The notes below the pieces were generated by a model that was not told where the DNA came from, made no database searches, and was given only the letters and a program-made list of their open reading frames with translations. Shown here piece by piece: positions 23,325-31,437 of a stretch of DNA of 64,000 bases (its first letter is position 1; the number at the start of each line of letters is the position of its first letter). The DNA is from CAVVEC01 sp963770485 (GTDB lineage Bacteria > Acidobacteriota > Terriglobia > Terriglobales > Acidobacteriaceae): assembly GCA_963770485.1 (NCBI GenBank), contig CAVYPX010000016.1, positions 62,001 to 126,000 on the forward strand, written 5' to 3'. Both the position numbers and the translations under genes were made by a program.

Positions 23325-25094
23325 CTAGTTAATTGGAGCGCCGCTGGCAACGTTGCCGGAGTCGACGCTGGAGCTGCGGGTAAGATATGGGAAAAACGGC
23401 GTCAGTTCAAAAGCAGGGATTCCCGCCGCGGGGGCGCCGACGACAGCCTTCGTCTTCAGTAACTCGATTTGGTTGCTCCACGGATTTAGCTTGATCCGTG
23501 TACCCAGAGGCAGCGCCGCAATCCGAACCGTTCGCCGCTCTCCCGTTGCTACTGCAGAATTCAGGGGCGTTGGAATTCCCACGTAGTTTCCATCCGCAAC
23601 ACTATCGCTGAGGTGAGCGCGAATCAGGTTTTTCAGTTTCGGGGAGTTCGTCCGCACCGCGTCCAGGAACAATCCGGCATTGGCCAGATCGTTTTTATAG
23701 GGCGAGTTGGCAAGCAACGCCGACGCCTTTTTATCGGCGGCGTCCTCCTCCTTGGGATTGTGCATAAAGTTCAAACGCTCGAAGGTGTCTTGGTCCGGGA
23801 AAAACATGCGGTCGCTGAAGGCAAACTTGGTATCCAGGGTATGCCCCAATGTGATGTGACCCAGTTCGTGGGCGAGGATCAGGGCCAGCGACGCCTCATC
23901 AGGCAGAACGTCGAGCAAGCCGCGGCTGAGTACAATCGTGTGTCCGATCGTGAAGGATTCCAACGGCGAAATCAGCAGGACGCGAGTCCGGACTTCGGGC
24001 TGAATTTTCAGTTGGTTGGTGACCAGCAGATTGTTGACCACGGTTTGCAGAACCTTGTCGACCTCACCCTCGGGCGCAATCAGACCAATCTTCTCCAACT
24101 GAGCGATTGCATTGTCCTCGGCTTCGCCCTCCCATTGCCGCACACTATCTACTGGCGCGCTATCGCGTGGAGCGTCGGCCCGATCGGTCACTGCCGGGGA
24201 TTCCACCACGATGCGAGTGAATTCCTGCATCTGTTTCAGCTGATCGGGCTCATAGCCCCACAATCGGGTTTGCGCCTTAAGACGGAGTCTTTGCCCCAAC
24301 CCGTGCCGTAGAGGCGTTTCTTCGCTGTAGATGTAAGCCGGGAACCACAACCCTGGCCCAAGATTCAGCCGCCAACTATCAAAATGAAAATAGTAGCCAA
24401 AGCGGGGACGAGGCGTATAAGTGCCTTCAAAGCGCACGATGTTGTAGTCTTGCTCCTCGACCCAGATCCGTCCCAGGAATTTTCCCTTGCCGGAGTTTCT
24501 CTTTGGTTTCACATCCAGGACCAGGCACCGGATCTCCCCCAGGAATTCCCGTCGAACAAAGGTGAAGGTGTAGTACTTGCGTTGGAAGTCATCATCAAGG
24601 AGCGCCATCTGATCAAAGCCGAGCGGCAGAAGCTGCAGCTTGTACAAAGCGGGCAGTCTCGAGAGCATGCGGCGGCTCCGTTCCGGCTGCTCCAGCAGCG
24701 ACTGGTCTTTTGTCCGATCGGGTAGTTCAAGCCGTCCCAGGAAGTATTGATCGCTGACCGGCTCTGCATCGGCGTGCTTGCGGGGGCGGAGATTCTGAAT
24801 GTAGGTCTCGACCAAGGGGTGAAATTGACGCATCTCAGCCATAAACAGATGCTGGTGCTCGACCACTCGATCAATCACTTTGTCGAGCGACTCGGGTGCG
24901 GAAACTTCAGCAGCACCCGCCGCAGCGGAGTCATGCGCCTGCGGCGCTGGCGGGGAACTGATCTGCTGGCCAAGCGTCGAAATGGTGAGAGAGGCCAGAG
25001 CCAACCATCGCAAAAGACCGGCCCTGGAAGCATAGCGGAGACCGTTCGAGGTGCGACTGACGGCTCGCGACGATGGCAGCAATTGGCCTTTCAA
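23325..25094 (-). CDS. Exported M48-family zinc metalloprotease with N-terminal LolA-like region
   Basis: Seen: an N-terminal hydrophobic export segment (about residues 25-45, LLRWLALASLTISTLGQ). A region of about 250 residues with KPKRNSGKGKFLGRIWVEEQ and EGTYTPRPRFGYYFHF follows, resembling outer-membrane lipoprotein-sorting folds. Then comes the M48 domain with HELGHITLGHT (zinc His pair and catalytic Glu) and the distal acidic ligand in KEEDAADKKASA. The C-terminal part (about residues 500-589) is unassigned. The start codon is TTG in the longest frame and could be wrong by several codons. BepA/YfgC-like proteases share the M48 domain but have C-terminal TPRs instead, so this is a different architecture. 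Confidence 0.83.
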   Translation of the reverse strand: MKGQLLPSSRAVSRTSNGLRYASRAGLLRWLALASLTISTLGQQISSPPAPQAHDSAAAGAAEVSAPESLDKVIDRVVEHQHLFMAEMRQFHPLVETYIQNLRPRKHADAEPVSDQYFLGRLELPDRTKDQSLLEQPERSRRMLSRLPALYKLQLLPLGFDQMALLDDDFQRKYYTFTFVRREFLGEIRCLVLDVKPKRNSGKGKFLGRIWVEEQDYNIVRFEGTYTPRPRFGYYFHFDSWRLNLGPGLWFPAYIYSEETPLRHGLGQRLRLKAQTRLWGYEPDQLKQMQEFTRIVVESPAVTDRADAPRDSAPVDSVRQWEGEAEDNAIAQLEKIGLIAPEGEVDKVLQTVVNNLLVTNQLKIQPEVRTRVLLISPLESFTIGHTIVLSRGLLDVLPDEASLALILAHELGHITLGHTLDTKFAFSDRMFFPDQDTFERLNFMHNPKEEDAADKKASALLANSPYKNDLANAGLFLDAVRTNSPKLKNLIRAHLSDSVADGNYVGIPTPLNSAVATGERRTVRIAALPLGTRIKLNPWSNQIELLKTKAVVGAPAAGIPAFELTPFFPYLTRSSSVDSGNVASGAPIN

Positions 25095-25721
25095 TGGAAT
25101 CGGGATTCATAAGAATGTTAGCAAGGGTCAGGACAATCAGGGTTGCACAGTTAGGATCATGGCCGGGCGCGCGACGTGTTCACGCCGGGTGGCCAGGTGG
25201 CCTGTTCATTCGCATTTTTGACGAGCGCGTGGAGTCACGAGACGGTTTTTCAGTAACTTGCAGATATTCTATGGAAATACCGGCCGTGGTGGCGCAAAGT
25301 CGGGATTAGACCGTCGTGCAGAATGGCCCGCATTCGCATTTGCCGGCCCGCTGAGCGACGTTCACAGGCCGGGACAGGGAAAAGGGTCACCCGAAGGCCG
25401 GTATCGCTTAGAGCGCATGCCAGGAGCCCTGGCGGTGATTATTAGCTTTGAGCTATGTTTTGTACTGACATTTACGTACGTATGATCTTAGGACGGAGGA
25501 CCCGCCGGGCGTTTATCTTGAGCTCAGGGAAAGACGCGGAGAAATTTCGCGCAGCTCGCCCAGATCCCTTTGACTTCGCTCAGGGCAGGCTCTTGCTGCG
25601 CAAAGAACGCTTGCTGGGGATGACAAATCCAACCGCACCACTACCGGGCCGGGGCCCGCGAGGAAAGCAGCGTTGACCGCTACGCCCGACCACCCACCAA
25701 CCCCTCAGGCCAGGGTCGCCG
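25095..25721. other. Gene-free intergenic region of about 630 bases
   Basis: Several short frames cross this region, but none has a motif or convincing start. The right third contains a partial copy of the miniature element found at 27826-28016. It probably also holds the promoter of the exported M48 protease gene, which reads away to the left. Confidence 0.5.
25548..25645. repeat. Partial copy of the miniature inverted-repeat element (right half)
   Basis: The segment CGCGCAGCTCGCCCAGATCC through GGATGACAAATCC and on to CACCACTACC matches the right half of the element at 27826-28016, with a roughly 24-base insertion after CCCT. No left end is found, so this copy is truncated. Confidence 0.65.
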
Positions 25722-27080
25722 CTAACAGGGGACGATTTTCGGGCTCTGAATGCCCCGCGTGGCGTTGCGCGTATCCACCACGAGCTGCGACTCTTCCACG
25801 ATGCGGGCGTAGTCGTAGTCGGAGTGATCGGTGACGATCAGCACGCAATCGTACTGGCCCAGATTCTGCAATGGCGCGCACTTCATTTGCAGGTCGTACT
25901 TGCGGCCTTTGCCCACCGTCGGGAAGTAGGGATCGTTGTAGCTGACTTGAGCGCCTTCCTTCTGCAGCAGTTCGATAATGGTCAGGGAAGGAGACTCGCG
26001 TAAATCGTCAATATCCTTCTTGTAGGCCAATCCGAGGACGAGTACTTTGGCTCCGTTGAGCGCCTTCTTGTGCCGGTTCAGGGCTTTGGCCACCGATTCC
26101 AATACATGGTACGGCATGCTGCTGTTGATCTCGCCGGCCAGTTCGATGAAGCGGGTGTTGAAATCCCACTCCTTCGCCTTCCACGAAAGGTAAAACGGGT
26201 CCACTGGAATGCAGTGGCCGCCCAGCCCCGGTCCCGGGTAGAAGGGCTGGAACCCGAACGGCTTGGTGGCAGCCGCCTCGATCACTTCCCAGATGTTGAT
26301 TCCCATGCGCAGCGACAGCAGCTTCAGCTCATTCACCATGGCAATATTCACGCAGCGGTAAATATTTTCCAGCAGCTTGGTCATCTCCGCGGCCGCGGGT
26401 GAAGAGACGCGCACGATCCGGTTGAAGATCGCAGCGTACAGCGCACCCGCCAGTTCGGACGCTTTCGCATCCAGTCCACCCACCACCTTGGGAATATCCC
26501 GCCGCGCGACGCTGGTGTTGCCGGGATCTTCGCGCTCGGGCGAGAACGCCACGTAGAACTCGAGCGGGCTCGCGGTTTCGCTGCGGGAGGCCTTGAGGCC
26601 CTGACGATTGCCCTTCTCCAGGATCGGGATCAAGACTTCTTCGGTGGTGCCCGGATAAGTTGTGCTCTCCAGGATCACCAGATGTCCCGGGCGCAGGTGT
26701 GGGGCGATGGCCTTCGCCGTGTCAGTGATGTAGCTGAGGTCCGGTTCGCGGTATTCGTCGAGCGGGGTGGGGACGCAAACAATGATCGCATCCATCGCGG
26801 TCAGTCGCGAATAATCAGCAGTGGCGCTGAATCCCTGGGCCTTCGCGGCCTGAATTTCGGTCGCCGGAATGCGGAAAATGTAGGATCCACCCTGATCGAG
26901 AGTGGAAACTTTGCGGGCGTCGATGTCGAATCCGGTGACGGGGAATTTCTGCTCGGTGTAGAGCAGGGCCAAAGGCAGGCCGACGTAGCCGAGTCCGATG
27001 ACCGCAACTCGCGCCTGTTTCTGCTCAATCTTGCTCTTCAGCTCGGAAAACAAGGTGGTGGACGCGGTTTGAGTCGTCAT
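25722..27080 (-). CDS. Nucleotide-sugar 6-dehydrogenase (WbpA/UDP-GlcNAc dehydrogenase-like)
   Basis: This family oxidises the C6 hydroxyl of a UDP-hexose or UDP-HexNAc to the uronic acid using NAD. Seen: the Rossmann motif VAVIGLGYVGLPLALLY near residue 26, the ESTTYPGTTEE block, and the catalytic cysteine in GPGLGGHCIPVDPFYL. The C-terminal UDP-binding domain (VLVLGLAYKKDIDDLRESPS) is also present. The PFYPGPGLGGHCIPVDP form is closer to WbpA/WecC types than to UDP-glucose dehydrogenases, so a HexNAc-uronate product is likely but not proven. The ATG at MTTQTASTTLFSEL is chosen over one 18 codons earlier. It is the first polysaccharide-type gene of the locus. Confidence 0.9.
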   Translation of the reverse strand: MTTQTASTTLFSELKSKIEQKQARVAVIGLGYVGLPLALLYTEQKFPVTGFDIDARKVSTLDQGGSYIFRIPATEIQAAKAQGFSATADYSRLTAMDAIIVCVPTPLDEYREPDLSYITDTAKAIAPHLRPGHLVILESTTYPGTTEEVLIPILEKGNRQGLKASRSETASPLEFYVAFSPEREDPGNTSVARRDIPKVVGGLDAKASELAGALYAAIFNRIVRVSSPAAAEMTKLLENIYRCVNIAMVNELKLLSLRMGINIWEVIEAAATKPFGFQPFYPGPGLGGHCIPVDPFYLSWKAKEWDFNTRFIELAGEINSSMPYHVLESVAKALNRHKKALNGAKVLVLGLAYKKDIDDLRESPSLTIIELLQKEGAQVSYNDPYFPTVGKGRKYDLQMKCAPLQNLGQYDCVLIVTDHSDYDYARIVEESQLVVDTRNATRGIQSPKIVPC

Positions 27081-27236
27081 ATTTGAAAGTAGGTTGCAGT
27101 TGGATTTTAGCATGATGAGGTTCGGATTCCGCACCGGACCAGCGTTCGCTTTGCTGGGTCGAGGCCGTGCACGAGACTCACTGGTGGCCTGCTATTTTTG
27201 TAAGACGGCTAAACAGCGCGAAGACACAGGAAGGCT

Positions 27237-27812
27237 ATGGGAAAACTTCGAATTGTTTCCATCTTAGGTGGGTTGTTCCTGGTTGCGCTGGTCGCAAGCT
27301 CGGGACGATTCCTGATCGTGAATGAAGTCCGCAAAGCGGACGTAATCGTGGTCCTGGCCGGGGAGACGGACCGGCGTCCCGCGCGGGGAATGGAGTTGCT
27401 CGATCAGGGTTACGCGCCTCGGCTTATCCTCGATGTTCCCGCCGAGACTAGGATCTACCAGTGGAAACAGGCAGAGCTGGCACAAAAATATGTCGAGGGA
27501 CTGCCCGAGGCAAAGTCAGTCTCGGTCTGCCCAGTGTACGGACATTCCACCCGGGATGAGGCTCGAGACGTATCCCGCTGCCTGCAAGGCGTCGGCGGAC
27601 ACAGCGTTCTGCTGGTGACTTCTGATTTCCACACGCGGCGGGCGCTCAGCACTTTTCGCCGGATGCTTCCGGGCTACGATTACGGCATTGCGGCTGTTTT
27701 TGATCCGCGAGAGTTCGGCGTGCAGTGGTGGCGACATCGCGACTGGGCCAAGATGAATTTCGACGAGTGGTCGAAGTTAGTATGGTGGGAACTGGTGGAC
27801 CGCTGGCGCTAG
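27237..27812 (+). CDS. YdcF/ElyC-type DUF218 membrane-anchored protein
   Basis: Seen: an N-terminal hydrophobic anchor (about residues 5-25), then the DUF218 core. It includes DVIVVLAGETDRRPARGMEL, with the typical G-x-x-x-R pattern, and HSVLLVTSDFHTRRALSTFR, with the conserved SDFHxxRA. It has 191 residues. Relatives are implicated in envelope polysaccharide and lipid-carrier metabolism, but the reaction is unknown. A GGAAGG ribosome site precedes the ATG. It is divergent from the dehydrogenase gene, and a miniature element is inserted 5 bases after its stop. Confidence 0.85.
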   Translation: MGKLRIVSILGGLFLVALVASSGRFLIVNEVRKADVIVVLAGETDRRPARGMELLDQGYAPRLILDVPAETRIYQWKQAELAQKYVEGLPEAKSVSVCPVYGHSTRDEARDVSRCLQGVGGHSVLLVTSDFHTRRALSTFRRMLPGYDYGIAAVFDPREFGVQWWRHRDWAKMNFDEWSKLVWWELVDRWR

Positions 27813-27817
27813 GAATC

Positions 27818-28024
27818 CGACAGTTGGTAGTGGCTCAGTTTGGTATGGAAGCGAGCCAAACGCGCGATTATTGCGTCGCAAAGAACGCGACGCTTCCGCC
27901 CACCCCAGCACGCCAAAACCGGGCGTGCTGGGGACCCCGGTCCGCGCGGCTCGCCCAGATCCCTCGCTGCGCAGAGAACGCTTGCTCGGGATGACAAATC
28001 AAACTGAGCCACTACCCGACAGTT
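27818..28024. mobile_element. 191-bp miniature inverted-repeat element (27826-28016) with 8-bp target duplication
   Basis: The ends GGTAGTGGCTCAGTTTG (27826-27842) and CAAACTGAGCCACTACC (28000-28016) are perfect 17-bp inverted copies. They are directly flanked by CGACAGTT on both sides (27818-27825 and 28017-28024), an exact 8-bp duplication. The interior has no gene but contains a 12-bp perfect stem (27903-27914 with 27922-27933) and a 6-bp stem (27873-27878 with 27888-27893). This is a non-autonomous MITE-like insertion between the YdcF and FecR-like genes. Confidence 0.85.
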
Positions 28025-28109
28025 GGATGCTTGGTGTCCGCCGGTGACCACACAAGGCAATAGGCCGTCCGTTGCCCGGCGGATAAAATCATGCCGAAAG
28101 GCATGTGGC

Positions 28110-28763
28110 ATGAGAGCGCCTATATTTCGAGGCATGGTTTGCTGGGCGATGATCGCGGCTCTTCCGGCCTTCCTCTTTGCGGCCGATTCGGGCGGCGCGA
28201 TGCTCTATGGCAAAGGCACGGTCTGGCTCAACAACAGCCCGCTGCCACATTCCTCGGCGATTTTTTCGGGTGATCTGATTCGTACCGAACGGCAATCCGT
28301 GGCCAATTTCAGTGTTTCAGAGACTAGCGTCGTCATCCAGACCGACTCCCTGGTCAAGTTTGAGGGAACCGATGTTGCCCTCGAGCATGGAAGCGTCAGT
28401 GTCGCTACTTCCAATGGCATGGCAGCTCGCGCTAGCGAGGTCAGGATAGCCCCGGTCTCGAACACGTGGACTGAATTCGACGTGACCGATGTGGATGGGA
28501 CGGTACAGATCTTTGCTCGCAAGGGCGACGTGAACATTCAATGTGGAAAGGATACCGTTGCTCTGAACGAAGGACAGCAAGCCTTTCGCGAGGAGTCGGG
28601 AAAATGTCGCAGAAAAAAGGGCGGGGCATATGTGCCTGCGAGCGGCGATCTACTTACTAATCGTTACGTGGCCGCCGGTTTGGTTGGCGGAGGGATAGGA
28701 ATCACTTGCTTTCTGCTATGCTCGGAGGAGCCTCCCATGCCGGTCAGCGCGTGGGCGCCGTAG
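28110..28763 (+). CDS. Exported FecR-domain-like protein
   Basis: The frame opens with a signal peptide (MRAPIFRGMVCWAMIAALPAF). A beta-rich region follows (GTVWLNNSPLPHSSAIFSGD, QTDSLVKFEG, DVTDVDGTVQIFARKGDVNI) that resembles the FecR/periplasmic beta-helix domain found in non-TonB contexts in acidobacteria. A late hydrophobic segment (about residues 185-203, YVAAGLVGGGIGITCFLLCS) suggests a C-terminal membrane anchor. The length is 217 residues. No sigma factor or FecA-like receptor is near, so classic FecR signalling is unlikely; envelope or glycan association is an inference from position. Its 3' end overlaps the convergent ligase gene by 20 bases. Confidence 0.68.
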   Translation: MRAPIFRGMVCWAMIAALPAFLFAADSGGAMLYGKGTVWLNNSPLPHSSAIFSGDLIRTERQSVANFSVSETSVVIQTDSLVKFEGTDVALEHGSVSVATSNGMAARASEVRIAPVSNTWTEFDVTDVDGTVQIFARKGDVNIQCGKDTVALNEGQQAFREESGKCRRKKGGAYVPASGDLLTNRYVAAGLVGGGIGITCFLLCSEEPPMPVSAWAP

Positions 28764-30132
28764 CAGAATCTTCCGATCGGCGACTGAGTCCGGATAACTC
28801 TCCTACCGAGTGATGCCAGCTGCGATGGTTGCGCCGGTGCAGGCCAAAGCGCGGCTCCATGGCGGCAACCACGCACAGCGCATAAAAGATGGCGGCGTTC
28901 GCCGGAATCTGCAGATTGAAATCCACGAAGCTGTGAACCAGGATGCCAGTCACGCCCAGCAGGGCTGCCAACGTCAACGTGGCGTTGGCATCACGGTATT
29001 TTAGCTTCTTGATCGCACTGCGATACAGCACCGCCAAGAACCACAACATCGTGGCGAATCCAAATGCTCCGGTTTCCACCAGTACCTGCAAATAGTCGTT
29101 ATGGGCTCGGTCCACCGACAAATTGGTGTAGAAGGTTCGAAACTGAGGATAAACCTCCGGGAACGTACCTAATCCCCACCCCAAAACGGGCTTCCGGGCA
29201 AACATGTTCAGTCCGTCACGGTCGATGTGGAGCCGTGTTCCTGCGGACAGGGCGGCTCGGGTTTCACGGTGAATGCTAACCATGCGCTCCGCGAGTTCGC
29301 CACTACCGATCCAAGCGGTCAGTGCAAATGCAATCAGCAGAAAAGTGCCCAAGGCCAAGGTTGCTCTGCGGCGCTTTTGCCGTCGGATCAGAACTGTGGC
29401 CAGCAGTCCCATCTGCACCGAAAAGGCAACCATACCGCCCCGCGATCCCGACAAGAAAATCGTGCTCGCCATCACCGCCGCGGCCAAGGCTGCCATCGCC
29501 TTGCGCGCTCCCTCGACGTTATGGGACATCAAGAGGACAAGAGGGATCGGCGCCAGCATTTCCATCAACCCGGCGTAATGGTTGTGATTCACGTAGGGGC
29601 CGTAGATCCAACCTCCGAAACGCGGCGCCCTCAGCCAGTACAACTTGCCATTGGAGGAGAGACTCTGGATCAGGGCGAACAGCGCGAGGGCAAACCCATA
29701 CACGGAAAACGCCAGCGCGAGGGTCTTAATCTGCGATGTCCGATGCAGACACTGCACCACAAGAAAGCAGAATAAACCATAGGCAAGGTAAAGCAAGGCG
29801 CTGGAGAAAGTTTCGGCGTGATAAACGGTTTGTCCGGCTGCGAGTTGCACCCCAATCAGCGCGGCAAAAACCAGCATGGGCAAAAACAGGGGATTGCCTG
29901 TAATCTGCAATTCCCCCGAGACGGCCCGTCCTACAGCCCAGATCACCAAAAGCACGGCCGCGCCTGCCTCCAGAAGGAAGATCGACCACGGCTCCACTGC
30001 GCCAAATGCCAGCGGCCCGAACAGGAGCAGGCCGAAGACGCCATAGAAGAGCACCGACTCCAACCGCGAGGGAGAAGATTGTCGGAGCATGACTGCTTCT
30101 GGAATTGGCGCGAGTGGTATGGGAGACGTCAC
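28744..30132 (-). CDS. O-antigen ligase/polymerase-family membrane protein (Wzy/WaaL type)
   Basis: This is a 462-residue polytopic protein with about 11-12 helices. The large periplasmic loop and Wzy_C signature include GSRGGMVAF, GWGLGTFPEVYPQFR and DRAHNDYLQVLVETGAFG, the last holding the conserved HNDYLQ motif. Such proteins polymerise or ligate lipid-linked oligosaccharide repeats in the periplasm. In a locus with Wzx, Wza and Wzc homologues, the polymerase role (Wzy) is the simpler reading, although ligase is equally compatible with the sequence. The GTG start overlaps the stop of the upstream TPR gene (GTGA), showing translational coupling. Confidence 0.87.
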   Translation of the reverse strand: MTSPIPLAPIPEAVMLRQSSPSRLESVLFYGVFGLLLFGPLAFGAVEPWSIFLLEAGAAVLLVIWAVGRAVSGELQITGNPLFLPMLVFAALIGVQLAAGQTVYHAETFSSALLYLAYGLFCFLVVQCLHRTSQIKTLALAFSVYGFALALFALIQSLSSNGKLYWLRAPRFGGWIYGPYVNHNHYAGLMEMLAPIPLVLLMSHNVEGARKAMAALAAAVMASTIFLSGSRGGMVAFSVQMGLLATVLIRRQKRRRATLALGTFLLIAFALTAWIGSGELAERMVSIHRETRAALSAGTRLHIDRDGLNMFARKPVLGWGLGTFPEVYPQFRTFYTNLSVDRAHNDYLQVLVETGAFGFATMLWFLAVLYRSAIKKLKYRDANATLTLAALLGVTGILVHSFVDFNLQIPANAAIFYALCVVAAMEPRFGLHRRNHRSWHHSVGELSGLSRRSEDSATAPTR

Positions 30133-31394
30133 CGGCCACCCTCCGCTGGCCGCGTTTGGATCAGGCGCACGCCATCAATCCAGAGCTTGCCACGAATCGC
30201 ATTTCCGGCGGGCACGCGCTGTATGCGCAATACCACGAGATGCGCATCCGGCGCGGTTTCGAACGTCCCTTGTACTGGGTTCCAGAAGTCTGCGTTTTTG
30301 AGTTCGTCGCTGGCGAAGTAGGTGGTTCCGGTGTACTGGTCCTGAATTACGAATCGCGGTCCACCGGCGCCCTGCATGTCTTCCGTCTTAAAGTAGGCGG
30401 AGAACTGATATTTTGCATTCGGCTCGACGGGAATCAATTGCCGGATGCTTGCGTCTTCGATTCCACGGCTGTCAAAGACAATAGAAAGAGAGCGGTGCCC
30501 AGAATGTGACTCGGTCGGGTCCAGGGACAGGGAGACATCTGGTGATTTTTCGTAGAGCCAGTCGAAGCCGCCATTGAGCACAGGCAAGCTGAAATCGCCA
30601 TTTACAACTAAGTTCTCGGGCGAGGGTTCATAATCAGAGAGATCGGACAGGCGCGCGGCTTGTTGCCAAACCAGTCGGGCCTGAGCGATGTCCCGCTGTT
30701 CGAGCAGGTATCGAACGTAATCGAAAACGAGGCGCCTCTCCACTGGCTGCTGAAGGTTCGCCATTTTGCCCCAGACTTTTGCGGCGGCAGAAGTTTCTTT
30801 CCTGGAAACCAGGAAATCCAAAAAAGCCGAATAACTGTCCGCTCTGTGTGGGATCACATCGCGTAGGAGGGCGTCCGCATCCGGCTTAATGCGCCAGCAA
30901 CGCTCCAGGGCGGCAGCGGGCAGATAAGGATCATTCTCCAGAACCACCCGGAATTCCGCCAACGCTTTATCAGTGTCACCTTGAACCCAGTAAAGATTGG
31001 CCGCTTCCCATGCGACCTCCGGAGTCATGGGGTCGGCCACGATCGCATGCTCCAGAGCATTCTTTTGCTGAGTTGCGTTTCCGAGCAAATGATAGGTTGT
31101 CGAAAGATCGAACCAGTAGCGTGCTCTGTAGGGGTTCAATGCGACGGCGGATTTGTAGAAACGCAACGCCGCTTCGGGTTCGTGCAGTGAGTAGTATCGC
31201 CCGAGCCGGTATTGATATTCCGCTCGTGCGGGCTCCAGGCGGCTTGCTGTTTGGAAGCTTGCAAGGTCGGGCTTCTCAGCAAAGTAGGCGGCCAGAAACT
31301 GCCTGGTGCTGAATCCAAGATCGATTGCCGCTATAAGCAAACAGATGCTCAGAAAAAAGGTCTTTCCTGCTGGACTCGGAAGAGCAATCTGCAT
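30129..31394 (-). CDS. TPR protein with C-terminal carbohydrate-binding-like domain
   Basis: One N-terminal helix (about residues 12-32) anchors a tetratricopeptide region (about 50-180). It includes EYQYRLGRYYSLHEPEAALR and ALAEFRVVLENDPYLPAAAL. The last 160 residues form a beta-rich domain beginning NLVVNGDFSLPVLNGGFDW and containing YQFSAYFKTEDMQGAGG. This is the NGDFS...W style of carbohydrate-binding modules. The helix and the coupling to the ligase/polymerase gene suggest a periplasmic assembly or length-control partner of the polysaccharide machinery. No catalytic residues are apparent. Confidence 0.78.
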   Translation of the reverse strand: MQIALPSPAGKTFFLSICLLIAAIDLGFSTRQFLAAYFAEKPDLASFQTASRLEPARAEYQYRLGRYYSLHEPEAALRFYKSAVALNPYRARYWFDLSTTYHLLGNATQQKNALEHAIVADPMTPEVAWEAANLYWVQGDTDKALAEFRVVLENDPYLPAAALERCWRIKPDADALLRDVIPHRADSYSAFLDFLVSRKETSAAAKVWGKMANLQQPVERRLVFDYVRYLLEQRDIAQARLVWQQAARLSDLSDYEPSPENLVVNGDFSLPVLNGGFDWLYEKSPDVSLSLDPTESHSGHRSLSIVFDSRGIEDASIRQLIPVEPNAKYQFSAYFKTEDMQGAGGPRFVIQDQYTGTTYFASDELKNADFWNPVQGTFETAPDAHLVVLRIQRVPAGNAIRGKLWIDGVRLIQTRPAEGGR

Positions 31395-31437
31395 GCGAGT
31401 GCCTTGCTAATGTAAATCGTGTTCTGAATCGGTCAGG

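Noticed and set aside
25258..25485. 75-residue frame in the 25 kb gap
   Set aside because: No motif or ribosome site, unusual composition, and it crosses a region likely to be promoter or repeat DNA.
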